NCBI GenBank assembly: GCA_022575985.1
Contig: JAKSXM010000007.1
Coordinates: forward strand, 54,156,501-54,220,500
Origin: Anagrus nilaparvatae
Taxonomy: Eukaryota > Arthropoda > Insecta > Hymenoptera > Mymaridae
Direction: 5' to 3'
Length of the DNA stretch: 64,000 bases
Part shown: positions 45,757 through 58,082 of the stretch, in pieces
Layout: each line of letters begins with the position of its first letter
Position numbering within the stretch: position 1 is the stretch's first letter
Made by a program: the position numbers and the translations under genes
The notes under the pieces: model-generated
Database searches by the model: none
The model's input: the letters and a program-made list of their open reading frames with translations, nothing else
Told to the model about the DNA's origin: nothing

Positions 45757-46089
45757 ATGATAGGTTACACGGAAGACGTTGCTCTCGTGAACTTCGCGAT
45801 AAACGTGCAAAAGGCGCAGAACGAATTAAGCGTCTGCATGTTAAAAACCTTAAGCTTAATGATGAAAGAGCTTGTAATAAGTCTAACAACTGCTCAAAAA
45901 GAAATCCTATTGTTCAAGAGGAAGCGAATTCAAACGAAGAGATTCGTAAAATATCTGGGTATTACTTTGGATACGAAGCTAAACTACTGGGAGCACATCT
46001 CTCAAAGAGTCAAGAAGGCAGGCATCACAACATTAGCCCTAAGAAGGCTTATGATGATGGTGAAGAAGCTATTGACGATACCCTATTAG
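45757..46089 (+). pseudogene. reverse transcriptase fragment of an R1/Jockey-type non-LTR retrotransposon
   Basis: The 110-codon frame contains GYTEDVALVNFA near its start, a mutated form of the (Y/F)ADDVALV catalytic box; the first aspartate of the YADD pair is Glu and Ala is Thr. About 70 residues later comes KRFVKYLGITLDTKLNYWEHI, the characteristic KYLGV.LD..L.F..HI block. It ends with QRVKKAGITTLALRRLMM, matching the region that follows the block in R1/Jockey-clade elements. The N-terminal RT fingers and any endonuclease or RNase H are missing; the frame stops at a TAG after IPY. The altered catalytic residues and small size mean it is dead. Local G+C is higher than the surroundings, as expected for a formerly coding insertion. 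Confidence 0.75.
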
Positions 46090-46578
46090 GAGCCTGTGAG
46101 GGCGACTTTGGTAAATAAATGTCTAGTAAATTTTTCTAGAAGTAAAAACCAAAGGAAATTTTGAATTAAGGATCAGCCAAAACTGTTTCTTGTTTTTAAA
46201 TATCATTGGTTAAAATTGCAAGAAAGATAAAAATGATAACGAACTAGTTAACTATAAGAATGTCTTTTTGCTCTAAAAAAAAAGATTTATTTTAGGAGTT
46301 AAATTATATTATACTGTGATATATAGTACACGTCCACTAAAAAAAAAAAATCTTTCAAGAAAGATGAATGGTAGCTAGTTTAATGATCTTTGCAAAGGAG
46401 ACTTCCGGCTTAAGTTAAGTGAATACTGTAATTCCCGAATCGTAAAAGAAACATACCAAAACGAAAAACAGTTTTATTAGAGATGATGACGACCGTAAAC
46501 CTTGTAGAAAAATATTATTTGAAAATAATTAAAAAAAAAAATAAATGAACATTTTTTTTCTTCCATTATAAAAAATTT
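46090..46578. other. AT-rich DNA downstream of the RT fragment
   Basis: The first 50 bases may be further remains of the retrotransposon, since AGCCTGTGAGGGCGACTTTG is less AT-rich. The rest shows nothing. Confidence 0.35.
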
Positions 46579-46582
46579 TTAA

Positions 46583-47303
46583 GGTTGTAGATTGGATCTC
46601 TAAAAAAAATTGATCGATTTTTTTTTTTTTTTGTTTTTGAATTATTTATACCTTCAAAAATCACCTGTTAAAATATTGTAATGAAATTCGAAAATTTGAA
46701 CGGTTATAAGCGAGTTTTACCGAGCGCGATTCGTATGTGTAATACAGCAAAAAAAAACTTTAAACGCGTTTTACTCGAAACCACTTTTTTTCAAATGGCC
46801 GCTAAATGATCTCAGGATTGGCTGGTCTGATTTCAAAAAAAGTTGGTGGGTTTTATTCATGTAGATATATTACGCATGAATTTACCACCTTTTCATTTAA
46901 AAAAATATTTTTTGCTTGCTTTAGGGGATGTTGAAGGGTAAAAAACAGGGTCTATTTTCGTACTTTTTTTTTCAGGCGCTCCCATTTTTTGATTTCATCA
47001 TTTTTTTTTCTAAATGAGGTAAATTCTCACGTAAGAGACCTTCCTTTTTAAGAATCTTTTTTTTTTTTTTTTTCGGAATGCCGTTTCCGAGATCAATTAG
47101 CGGCCATGCTTTTATTGCCTCTATTTTGCTGCCCTCTATAAATGGCACTAATCATGGAACTAAATTTTTTGTTGTTTATTTTTGAAGATTAATTATTCAT
47201 AATTAAGTAAAAAAATTTGTAAAACAATTCATAATAAAACAGCTGAGAAAAAAAATAAAACAAAAGTCGATTATTTTTTTTTTTTGAGATCCGATCTACA
47301 ACC
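46583..47303. mobile_element. TTAA-flanked MITE (piggyBac-like target), 721 bp
   Basis: GGTTGTAGATTGGATCTC on the left is inverted on the right as GAGATCCGATCTACAACC, with one mismatch. TTAA stands at both borders (46579-46582 and 47304-47307). TTAA duplication is characteristic of piggyBac insertion; the ends do not show the usual CCC start, so the superfamily is tentative. The interior contains long T runs and GAGCGCGATTCG, with no coding frame. Confidence 0.7.
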
Positions 47304-47307
47304 TTAA

Positions 47308-48050
47308 ATAAAAGTACATAATTATAAAATAATTTCAAAGTACTTATTGTCAAATTTATTAATTTTATTTTTTAATAAAATGTACAGAATTTTTTACTCA
47401 TTATTTCGCAAAGTAATAATATGTGTAAAATGAGAATAATACACATTTAGCGATTGAATAATAAGAAAGTTTTCGAGTAAAGTTGTTTTATTTTTTAAAA
47501 AAATGTATTATTTTATTCTTTATAGCAAAATATTCAAAAAATAAAAAAAAAAAATAGTGAAAAATATATTTAATGTTTTAATTAAACTCAGAGTGACTTT
47601 AAGTACACAGTTTATTTAGATTAATTTTTTTATTTTTGTTCAGCATTAAAATTATTTTTATATTTTTTTTCTATATAATAGTAAAAAAAAGTTTAGTACA
47701 ATGAAGGTTACTTTTAAAATACATATGATAATAAAACGAATAATTTTATAACTCAAAATATAATTATAAAAGCTTTGTCAGAACAAAAGTTTTTATCCGT
47801 TAATGCGGAAAGAACTTTATATTTTTTAATAATTATTACGAATAGATTATTTTTTTTAGTTGTTGGAAGAATAAAAAAAAATTGTAATAGCAGATTTTAT
47901 ATATCTAAGTGTTTTACAGTTTACTTTATTCAATAGTACCAATAAAATTATAAATAAAATTAACTTTAACTATATTTTTTTAATCACAGTCCTTATATTT
48001 TCTAATTTCTAAATATTTACTTAAAATATTTAAGTACATACAAAATATGA
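47308..48050. other. AT-rich intergenic DNA
   Basis: Nothing supported on either strand. Confidence 0.45.
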
Positions 48051-48498
48051 TAGGGTGGTATTCCCAGTGAGTGACCGGACCCCAGTGATGACCGATTTGC
48101 ACCTATTCAGTAGAATTATTTAAAATGATTGTATATTTAATTTTTGTACTATATAAAATCTTATTTCTTCATGAGTTTACTTTAATAATCAATAATTACC
48201 TTTAGCTCAAACAAAATTTTGGAATGAAAAAAAAATTTAAAACTTTGCGCAAGTCTACGGTTTTTCTACTTCATAAGGATAAACTGTAAAAAAAAAGAAA
48301 TAGTGCATTTAGTTAAAGTGTAATTCTTTTCAAAATTCTTCAAACAATTTTTTGAAAATGGTTTTATTCGATGCTTAAGTGTTATTAGAACACAATAAAC
48401 TTATTATTTTAGACTTTTTAAAACTATTTTTTAATAAAAAATAGCCGGTCATTTACTAGTGCTAATATGGGATAAAATTTAGTGTGTGACCGGCAAGA

Positions 48499-48825
48499 TT
48501 GGGACGCAGCTTCAGAAAAAGGTTTAATGACCACATACCTAAAACACATAATATAAATAATACACAACAATTAGAAAAAGTAAATACAAAATACGGATTA
48601 CATTTAATTAATAATAACCATGACTACACAGACGACAAAATTAACAATATACATAAAAATTTAAAACCGATACACTTTTGCAATAAAGGTAAAATTTTGG
48701 ATACACTAGAAGAATTTGAAATTTATAAAAATACACAAATAAATGCAAATAAATTAATTAATGATAAGTTACTAAATAAAAAAAACGTATTATTTGATAA
48801 AATAATAAAAAAACATATTATATAA
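48499..48825 (+). pseudogene. Penelope-like element, C-terminal GIY-YIG endonuclease fragment
   Basis: The frame has no ATG; it opens after a TGA at 48487-48489 and is joined to foreign sequence. The residues LGRSFRKRFNDHIP match the (T)GRSF..R..EH block that follows the GIY-YIG core in Penelope endonucleases. After an N-rich linker, HFCNKGKILDTLEEFEIYK corresponds to the conserved (N)KG..L(D/N)TLEEF.IYK C-terminal block. Reverse transcriptase and the GIY-YIG core are missing, so this is a 5'-truncated copy; truncation is common for these elements. The frame ends with TAA. About 360 bases downstream, CTGATGATGGGAATTTATTC then CTGAAACTAGTCG (49182-49214) resembles a Penelope 3' untranslated region. 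It inserted into the DNA element 48053-51159. Confidence 0.75.
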
Positions 48826-49616
48826 TAAAAAATAAGAAAAAGTAAAAAAAGAAAAAATAAAAAGAAATGAAATAGAAGAAACGAATTAAAAAACATATTT
48901 TATATATTAACTTCCTCCTAGGGAGCACTTGTACATTAGGAAAAACAGATGTGATTTCAAACACTTATAAAAAATTTTTAAAATTCTTTATTACATTATA
49001 AAACTAGAAATAATTTAAAAATCTTCATAGTATAAAATCTTCATATGTATACAAAATAAATATTCAAAAAATCTTTTCCATTTAGTCATAAAATAATTGT
49101 GAGTCTATACAGACATAATCTAAAGTTACAATATCATATTCAAATGTTTTAAATAAATTTAGTTTAATTATAATACAGACCTGATGATGGGAATTTATTC
49201 CTGAAACTAGTCGTCTAATTATTATACAAAAACAAGTTGTAAAAAGAAGGATCAATAAATAAATTAAAATAAATATGTTTTGATTTAATTAATTAAAAAT
49301 ATCACTAATTAAAACTATTTAAAATCTTCTATTTTAATTTTCAGTTATTGATAACTGAAACTATTGATCTCGTGCACTTCTTACAACTTACAACTATAAA
49401 TTATATTTTAACAAACAAAAACAAATGGTAGCAGACGTTTTTGCAATTCTTTTTTCTTATATACAAACATTTTAACAATTAATAATATCAGGTCTTAAAT
49501 ATTTTTGCACCCAATATTTAGTTTTTTGAAGTTATATGCCCACATAATTTCATTGCCTTATAAACTCCCTGTATTTAATATCTCTTGACGCGCGTGTTAA
49601 ACTACTTTGGAGCTTA

Positions 49617-50616
49617 CAAGGGGAGTTCAATACATTTGGAACACCGAATTACACCAAATGGTTATGGATGAGTTTGTTATGTTGAAAAAACATGCCGACT
49701 ACCCTCCGTTCCTTCCAATGGGCCTTCTGAGCCTAGAAATGCAGGGCTCAATGTTATAAAATGGGATTTTTTGGTAATTTTCAAAGAAACGCCAAAACCT
49801 CGCAAGTTAACCAAAACTCTTCTGGATGGTCTCATTTTTTTGGTTTAAGTATCACCTTTCATACGCCGTAAACCGCAATTTATTATCACTAATTCTATCA
49901 TCACTATAGCCAATTAACCAAACGGTCATTTTTGGCTAAAAATGACCAATTTTTAAAATGCTGCCAAATTTGTAATTTCTGACGAAAATGGATTTTATAG
50001 GTCTGAAAAAATTTGTACAAGCTTCAAATTTCCAAAAATTTTTTGCTCGTCTCATTTCCTTGATTCGTTTTTAAGAAATGGCTCTTCAAAGTTATCATTA
50101 AAAATGAGATTTTTTAAAAAATCGTAAAATTGGGACTGTGACTTCAAATTATCATATCTGGTTAACAAATAATTGCAAAAGGTAAAGTCAAGAAGTTTTG
50201 GAAACTTGAAGCTTGTTCAAATTTTTTCAGACCTATAAAACCCATTTTCGTCAGAAATTACAAATTTGGCAGCATTTTAAAAATTGGTCATTTTTAGCCA
50301 AAAATGACCGTTTGGTTAATTGGCTATAGTGATGAGAGAATTAGTGATAATAAATTGCGGTTTACGGCGTATGAAAGGTGATACTTAAACCAAAAAAATG
50401 CAACCATCCAGAAGAGTTTTGGTTAACTTGCGAGGTTTTGGCGTTTCTTTGAAAATTACCGAAAAATCCTATTTTATAACATTGAGCCCTGCGTTTCTAG
50501 GCCCAGAAGGCCCATTGGAAGGAACGGAGGGTAGTCGGCATATTTTTTCAACATAACAATCTCATCCATAACCATTTGGTATAATTCGGTGTTCCAAATG
50601 TATTGAACTCCCCTTG
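49617..50616. mobile_element. 1000-bp foldback element with CAAGGGGAGTTC ends
   Basis: CAAGGGGAGTTCAATACATT on the left is inverted at the right (AATGTATTGAACTCCCCTTG). TTA borders both sides, which could be a PIF/Harbinger-type 3-bp duplication. Arms of about 430 bp are almost identical, for example AACGGAGGGTAGTCGGCAT against ATGCCGACTACCCTCCGTT. The loop lies near 50060-50190. A second copy begins at 57897 and a diverged right arm lies at 53300-53496. There is no coding frame. Confidence 0.8.
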
Positions 50617-51161
50617 TTAGTATTATTGTTCAGTCGTACAATTTATAAATTTTTTCAATTTCGTTCAATTTATAATTTTTTTCAATTTATAAAATTGTTT
50701 CAATTTATATATTTTTAATTTTCCATTAAATACGATTGTAATAAATTATGACTCGAAATGTGTAAACATGTGAGCTAAAACCTAACCTATACCGAATTAA
50801 ATCATGAGAAATAACAAAAAAAATGACTCTAAAGAAATTGTTTGCGATTGATAAAATGCTAGGTTATTAATTGTACTTCTAAAAATTTATAAATTAAATC
50901 TTTTTTAAAAAGTTAAGAAATTATTATTAACAAAAATTACATCGGTCACTCACTGGCTCTGAGTCGGTCACTTACTCAGGTGCCTAGTCACTCTCTGGCG
51001 GAATCACGTGTTGAGTCTTCAATTATTTATAATAAATAATTTAATGAACGCAGAAACTTTAAAAAAAATCCCAAAGGGTTTTAATTAATTTTTAATATGT
51101 GTTTTATGCTGTACAATCCAGCGATCTCGACTAGCGGTCACTCACCGGGGACATCACCCTA

Positions 51162-52953
51162 CTCTTAATATTTTTAGTCTGTGTTAAGACAAAATCGACA
51201 ATAAGTAGAATCAAATTGTCAAATATTTGGCAATACAAAAGTTACGGATCAGCGCACATGAGGCTGAAGCAGAGACATTTCTTCTAAATATAAGTAATTA
51301 GGTACCTGGATTCACTAGGATACGAAATAGGTGTGTAAACAAAAATTGATTAATAAAAGTAGAATAACTACAAAATTAGATCTAATACTTAAGTTGAAAA
51401 ATCTCATTCAGATTTATCCAGAAAAGAAGATGAAAGTTGCTCAAAAATAAAAGTGACTGGATTTGTAAAGAATCAATGAAACGTTTGAAAAACAAGTGCA
51501 ACGTGGAATTTCTTCGAAATTATTTCCAAAATATTTATTTGTAATCATGCTAATTAAAATAATCCTTTATAATAATAATATTATTTTTTTAAATAACTTT
51601 ATTTATATTTTGTGCGAAATGTTATCCATACGAAAAAAAAATTTTCACACTTGAAATTACAGTGTATTATGATTTAACTGATACTTTGATAAAACATCAA
51701 AATAAATTGAGATTTAAAATAAAGTTTACTTGAAAAATAGATCAGTTTAAATTTCATTATCAATTCAGACAATTACTAAAAATCATAAATTTATACCAAA
51801 AAAAATTTATCGATACAAATAATTTTTCAAAAAATAAAAAAATAAAGTTTTTTAATTTTAAATAATATATTAAAAAATTCTTTTGTTTAATTAATTATTA
51901 AAATAAAATATTCTTTAATTATGCAATGGTTTGATATTTAATTCTTTGAATAAAATACGTATAGTAGAATATTATGAGTTAAGAAACTGAATTTAATTTA
52001 CAATAATGGAGAAATAAATGTTTAATGCCAAATAAAACTTTCGTTTCTCACTTATATACTCAACTGTATACATAGAAAATACAAGAAAATATTTGCTTCA
52101 TTTAAACATAATTTAATGTCTTATACTACTTTTAATGCAACTGTATGAGTATAAATGTAACTACTCCATTATCATTATTATTATTGTTATTATTATCATG
52201 GATATTATTATTATTTTTATTATTATTTTTCTTATTTTTTCTTTAGCGAAGAATTCTACTTTAAGTGGTTAAAGAGGTAGATCGACTTACATCTATTGTA
52301 AAAAAAGTATCTTTTATAACATTCGTATTTGGTTGAATAGCTTGAGTCCCGAAAGAAAGTCAAAAAAGTCTATACATACGTATACATTGGTCTACAATAA
52401 ACTAACTCAATACCTTTTATGCAAGTTTTAATAGTTTACTTTTCCCTTATTTTCTTTTTATGCTTGAATTATATATATATGTATATATAAACTTTTGGTG
52501 CATTAGGCAGAATAATATGGTTGGAGAAATTCCAATTGTACGATTACTACGTCGTTCGATTTAACGATTACGTTACGAGTTACAACAAGCATAATATATT
52601 AAATATATACGTATAAATACAAACATCAACTGACACATACTTTTGTATTTTAGTACATATATGTACATATATATGAAAAAAAGGACCATCTAATGTATCA
52701 GATCTTAAGAAAAAGTTCTTCGAAGAAGAATAAGAAGAAGCTAGCATTCAAGAAGCGTTCGGCTACAAACATATTGCAAAATATATGGTTCTGATAATGT
52801 ACCTACATAGAATTTTTATATTACTTTTGTATAGAGCTTCTTTAGTTATATTATTAGTTTTCATAGAATTTTCTTGAAAAATTTTATTGAATCTGCAATA
52901 TCCACATTTTTAAAATATAAGTGAACGAACTTTAAAAATTGATTTATTCTTAA

Positions 52954-53002
<49 letters not shown>

Positions 53003-53299
53003 GGTTTTCAGTTTGAATATAATTTAAAAAATTTAATTTTCATTAAAATTTAATTAGTTGACATTTTTAATTTGTCAAATAATATAATTTAATTTATAGG
53101 ATGTAAAAATCGATTCCTTGTGGACAAGTGACCTCTAATGCGTTTAACCAGATTTTTTTTTAACTTAAGATTTTGTTTAAGTTAATTTTACTGGAAAAAA
53201 AATGATAGGAGGGAGTTTTTACTGTTTGTTACTCTTGCGACAAACAAAATTTTGTTTCAAAGTAAGTTCGCCCTAAATCAAAATTATTTGAATTCCCAC
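51162..53299. other. AT-rich intergenic DNA with trinucleotide repeats
   Basis: An ATT/TTA microsatellite of about 15 units lies at 52957-53001, and a shorter, impure one at 52170-52230. No gene or inverted repeat is supported. Confidence 0.5.
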
Positions 53300-53496
53300 T
53301 TGACCTCCCACTTGGTTAACTGGCAAGGTTACAGCGTTATATTGAAAATTACCAAAAAAAACTTATTTAAAAGAGCTATGCCATGTATTTCTAAGCCCTA
53401 AAGTTGAAATACACGGAGGAAATCGGGAGTAATTACGTCATTTATAACTAAAAATTTTAATTTGGTTTTGCAAAGGTATCGGTCTCTCCTTGTTAG
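53300..53496. repeat. diverged right arm of the CAAGGGGAG foldback
   Basis: TTGGTTAACTGGCAAGGTTA, TTGAAAATTACC, ATTTCTAAGCCC and the terminal TCTCCTTGTTAGAG follow the same order as 50410-50620, with many substitutions and gaps. The left arm is missing. It is clearly older than the other two copies. Confidence 0.5.
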
Positions 53497-54227
53497 AGAA
53501 ATCAAAGTAAATTTGAGTTCTAACTATCTTTAATAGATTTTTGAATCTTATTCATACATTAATACTTTAATATTGAACTCAATCCAAATAAAACTTTCAA
53601 AACCCCAAAATTAAAAAATTACTGAAACTTTTTTCTTATATGATCAGCCTCGTCCTGTCCGCCATTGACGGTATCTAGTTGTTATAAATAGTAAATAATT
53701 GAAATAATTATATAAAATTTTAATTAAAAGTTATTGATAAACTTTCATTAATAGAACAAAAAGCATAAACTCTCCGTTCGTTTGTTTTTTTTTACCAGAT
53801 TTTAAACTCTTGCAAAATTATACATTAACTAGTTTTAAATATTTATTTTTCATTAAATATGAAAAATAATATTTAATTTATGAGTTAAATAATATCGGAA
53901 CATTGCTTTATTCACGGTTAAATTTTCTGTCAAAATTTGCAAATATAATACTACAGTGTAATTAAGAGAGGGAGGATTAATTTGCAAAAGAAAGAGAGAA
54001 TGATAAAAGAAGGTCTACCATATGTTTTTTGCTGAATATGAGAATCAAGTTTTTACTTCAGGGAAAGTTTTTTAAAACTTTTCAAACGGGAAAATAATGC
54101 CCCTTTTATTAGGAGTTGATTTTAGTGATGGACGAGACCGAGATGAGACAAGATTTTGGGTCAGTCTCATATCAATGTCGAAAATATTTTAGCAATATTC
54201 ATTAATTTTTGCCTATTATAACTTCTG

Positions 54228-54640
54228 TGGGTCACTGAACACAAATTTTGGAGTCTTTCCTGTGAGAAATTTGCAAAATACCCTCAAATTTTCAAAAACT
54301 ACCCTTAAAAAGAAGTATTTTGATATATTTGTAATTTGAATTACTAGATTTAGTCCATATGGGTTTTTTGGGTTGCTGATTACGAATTTTGGGGACTTTT
54401 TTTTGAAAAATAAAATTTTATCCTTAAATTACGAATTTCAGGGTCTTGTCTACTGAAAAACGTGAAAAATACCCCTTTTTAGGCGTAGTTTTTACAAATT
54501 TTAGAGTGTTTTGTTCATTTCTCACAGAAGAAACCCCGAAATTTGTGATCAACGACCCCAGAAACCTGGATTAGACCAAAGCTCATTACAGCCAGTAACT
54601 AACCAACCCCCCCCCCCCACCCCAATTTTACTGGAGCAAT
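54228..54640. repeat. short foldback of the GGTCGCTGA-unit family
   Basis: GGGTCACTGAACACAAATTTTGG leads a unit with AAAACTACCC(T)TAAAAA; the inverted unit CCCCGAAATTTGTGATCAACG ends near 54560, followed by a C run (54606-54618). The plus frame at 54511-54816 runs through it and is not credible as a gene. The unit is homologous to those in 36368-38200 and 40739-42227. Confidence 0.55.
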
Positions 54641-55199
54641 CTTGCGAATACCGAAACGTCAAACCTATAAAAAAGATGTTTTTTAATACTTACAGGATTT
54701 TTAAGATTTTATTATTTATTTACAGCACTACGAAATTCGTATTATGTAATTGTAAACCAAAAAGCATATTGGAAGCCAAATCTTGCTATGATAGGGGATG
54801 TTTTTTCCCAATTTAAGATGGTTTGACTTATTTTCAATACACAGGACCCAGAAGTTCGCAATAAACTTATATCCATGTATATAAAGGGTTAAACCATGTT
54901 ATAGCTTATGAATATTGCCAAAATATCCATAAAACAGGATTTTTTTGCCGGTTTAAAGATGTTAGACAAATTTTTCACGAGTAAAACCTCCATTTGTGTA
55001 ATCAGTAACCCAAAAAACCTACATAGGAATTTTTTTTATCTTGATTGCTAACAACAATTCCCTTTCTATCATTTGACTGAATTATAAGTAGTAATATCAA
55101 TATATAATCAGACTATGTATGGAGTAAAATAAATTATGTTATTTGTTTGTAGTTTGTTCTTTTAATTTTTTTAAAATAAAAGAGTAGAGTATGAAAAAA

Positions 55200-55445
55200 T
55201 CTTATAACTGGTTTGCGTGTTGACATAACCAACGAGCACGAAACATTTTCGATTATAATAGTTTTAACTTATAATCCCTATTTATTATAATTCCTAGAAC
55301 CAAAAATCTAATAAGTCCCTATTAATTGAAAATATTCAAAACCCAATTGTCCCCGTCAAAAAAAGGTCTCTTTTTCACCACTCCCCCTCCCTATATTTGG
55401 GAGCTTTTTTCAAGTATCCCTCCCTATGAATATATTTCATATTAA
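55200..55445. repeat. second copy of the AACCAACGAGCA dispersed repeat
   Basis: ATAACCAACGAGCACGAAAC is followed by TTTATTATAATTCC, TCCCCGTCAAAAAAAGG and CACCACTCCCCCTCC. This is the order of the copy at 11381-11720, but with the C runs shorter and interrupted. Confidence 0.6.
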
Positions 55446-57896
55446 AAAAACTAGATTAGTGCAAAATCTGAGTAAGCTAAGAACTAAATTGAAGAAAATT
55501 TGAAACATATGTTTGGAAAATATGGTAACTGAATGAAACTGATTTGTGCATGCAGCTGAAAATTAAACTACCTATATATTCTACACTGAAAAAAATCCAT
55601 TTGCCGCAAGCGGAAATACTCCGATTGTGACTAGCAGTTTTTTTCTGCTTTAAGGATTACAAATGACTTAAAAAGTAAAAAAAATGAGAACAAAAAATTA
55701 TTATTTCTTTGAAAGGTACATTCTACTACCATCCAGTAAACTTAAAAAAGACAGCAAGTCAGTGGTGCCAACTTAACATAAAATAAATATGTGTATTTAT
55801 TTTAATTTATTATTTAATTTCGGTTGGTACCACAACCTTGCAGATCTCTAGCGGAATTTTTGTTGGCTCATCTCAAATGGATGAAAAATTTTTTCTATTC
55901 CTCATAGAGGAATGTGTGCATGTGTGTATGTGTTTGTGCGTTTGTGTGTTTTTATGGATGTATGAAACCGGTGATATTTCACAAACATTATGGAATTAAG
56001 ACCTAATTTTTTTTTTAATTTGGATGTAATACCTTATTTGTTTCTATGAAAGTACTTATATTTGAAAATATGGTTTTTACTCGATATTTTGAATCTGATA
56101 ATTAATTTTTTGAAAATTTTTTTTACAAAATTTTCGTCACACAAAAAAATACAAAAAATACCACATTTTTTTTTCTTTTTGGACGTAGTACCTAATTTTT
56201 TTTATGAGAGTACTAGTTTTAGAAAGTTCGTTTATAGTAATTTTTTGGAATTTTTTCAAAATTTTTCTTCAAATTTAAAAAAACTGCATTGCAACCGGTG
56301 ATATTTCACAACTATTGTGGAAGTATGAGATAAATGCATTTATGATTGCATGGTTGTAATCGATTTAATCAGTGGCATATTAATGTATTAAGCTCATTGT
56401 TTGAGGAACCTTAGTGCCAGCTGGTTGGCAGGGTATTTTAATTTTCTTTACGTTTTAAGTCTATTTTCAGTCAAGTTAGTTTAGTTACTATTTTTTACGT
56501 TAATAAGAGAGTTTTATGGAATAAATAAGAAAAATTAGCTCTATTTTTTTTAAAACTCTCAAAAAAAGAAAATAGTTGATAAATTGAAAATTTAACTTTT
56601 GGAGCTAAGAACTGGCTAAGAAGCTTCTTTTTAGTCATATTTTCGAGAAAAAAATACTTGAAATACAAAAGTCAATTTTTTACCCACTGCACCTTGTGTT
56701 AGTAGGCTTTTAGAAATAACTTTCCACATTAACATATTCCATGTTAAATTACAAAAGAATATATAATGTGATCTAGAAACATATTCTTTAACATTTAGCA
56801 ATACACTTAGCAAAGATCTAAAATTAAAGTTAAATAATTAAAATAAAAAAAAAAAATGAAATGTAAAAAGAAAATTTTTTGATATAATTTAATGTAAAAT
56901 ATTTCAGAATCGTGAGTTGACTTCTAACGATAAAGTCCATTGTATGAGCATTTCAGTGAATAAAATTTAGTGAAACAGAAAAGATAGTTGAGATGATAAT
57001 GAGATGAGAATTCATATTTCCTATGTGTACGAATAACGTATATAAATGTAGAATCCTTGTGTAATTCTTTGTACTGTAAAATACTAAAAACTTTTGATTT
57101 TTACAAGAGACAAAGAGAATACAGTTATGAAGCTAGATAATTCTCAAAAGTTTTACCACTAAAAAAAATTAATAAAAAAGAGTTTTAACAATGATTATTA
57201 TTATAAAATTTAATAAGTAATATTTACTTCTGAGTGCATTACAAAATATTTTAAGTTATTTCATATTTTATTAAAAATTCAATATTTGCTTGGATTTTAG
57301 CTCCAGAAATATATTATACATTTATTATAATAAAGATATTTTTATAAAATGATGAATCTCTTTTTTCCTTGTTCATTATGACATAAGATATTTTTCATAT
57401 TGAACACAGTGATAAAAGTATCTTTTCACGATTCTATGATAATATAAAAAAATATATATAAGCTGTGTTTTCTAGCAGTATTCTTTTATTCTAGATTTTT
57501 TTAGAAAGCTTTAAGACACTGACAGATAGATAGAGTATAAAAAAAGAAAGTAAATGTAAAAGTACATTTTATTTATAAAAAAAATTCTTATTATTCCTTT
57601 GTAATAAAATAGGAGATAGTAATATTTCAAAAAAATATATTTTTTATATAATAAAACTTTGTAAAATCAATAAACCAAAAAAAATTTAATTAAATTCAGG
57701 GGGAAGTTTGGATGAAACTGTAAAAGCAGATGGGAAAACATTGCTGAGAAATAAGAGAATTTTCAATAATAACGATTTTTCTTAAATATTGTTTATTTTA
57801 TTCCTAGCAAAAGAAATCTATGGAAAACTAAAAATTGATTTATTTTTAAAATTTGGTTAATTTTTATTGCAGCAAATGGGGTTATTTGATTCACAA
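55446..57896. other. AT-rich intergenic DNA
   Basis: A TG-rich tract (GTGTGTATGTGTTTGTGCG) lies near 55918-55950. TACACTGAAAAAAATCC at 55582 resembles the end of a TA-flanked MITE, but no inverted partner was found. The repeated phrase CCGGTGATATTTCACAA occurs at 55969 and 56295. The frames at 56062-56301 and 56631-56813 are unsupported. Confidence 0.4.
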
Positions 57897-58082
57897 GGGG
57901 AGTTCAATACATTTGGAACACCAAATTAGAGCAAATGGTTATGGATGAGTTTGTTATGTTGAAAAAACATGCCGACTACCCTCCGTTCCTTCCAATGGGC
58001 CTTCTGGGCCTATAAACGTAGGGCTCAATGTTATAAAATAGGATTTTTTGGTAATTTTCAATGAAACGCTAAAACCTCGCAA
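57897..58082. mobile_element. foldback left arm interrupted by satellite
   Basis: From CAAGGGGAGTTCAATACATT it follows the left arm of 49617-50616 closely for about 185 bases. It stops after AAAACCTCGCAA, where CCCGGTGATG of the satellite begins. The remaining 800 bases are not found within the window after the array, so the copy is either cut by the array or truncated. Confidence 0.7.

Larger units (their letters stand above)
48053..51159. mobile_element. TA-flanked DNA element with GTGAGTGACCG ends, holding two insertions
   Basis: The left end GGGTGGTATTCCCAGTGAGT (then GACCGG) is matched inverted by the right end CCGGGGACATCACCC preceded by CGGTCACTCA. TA borders both (48051-52 and 51160-61). 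Subterminal repeats of the GGTCA(C/T)T.ACT type occur at 48445-48495 on the left and 50940-51000 on the right (GGTCACTCACTGG, GGTCACTTACTC). Inside sit a Penelope fragment (from about 48498) and the foldback 49617-50616, which account for much of the 3.1 kb. No transposase frame remains. Confidence 0.65.

Noticed and set aside
52957..53001. ATT repeat as a LINE tail
   Set aside because: No poly(A) signal or coding remnant adjoins it; treated as a plain microsatellite.
54511..54816. 101-codon plus frame
   Set aside because: It reads through a foldback arm and a C run coding for prolines; no domain is seen.
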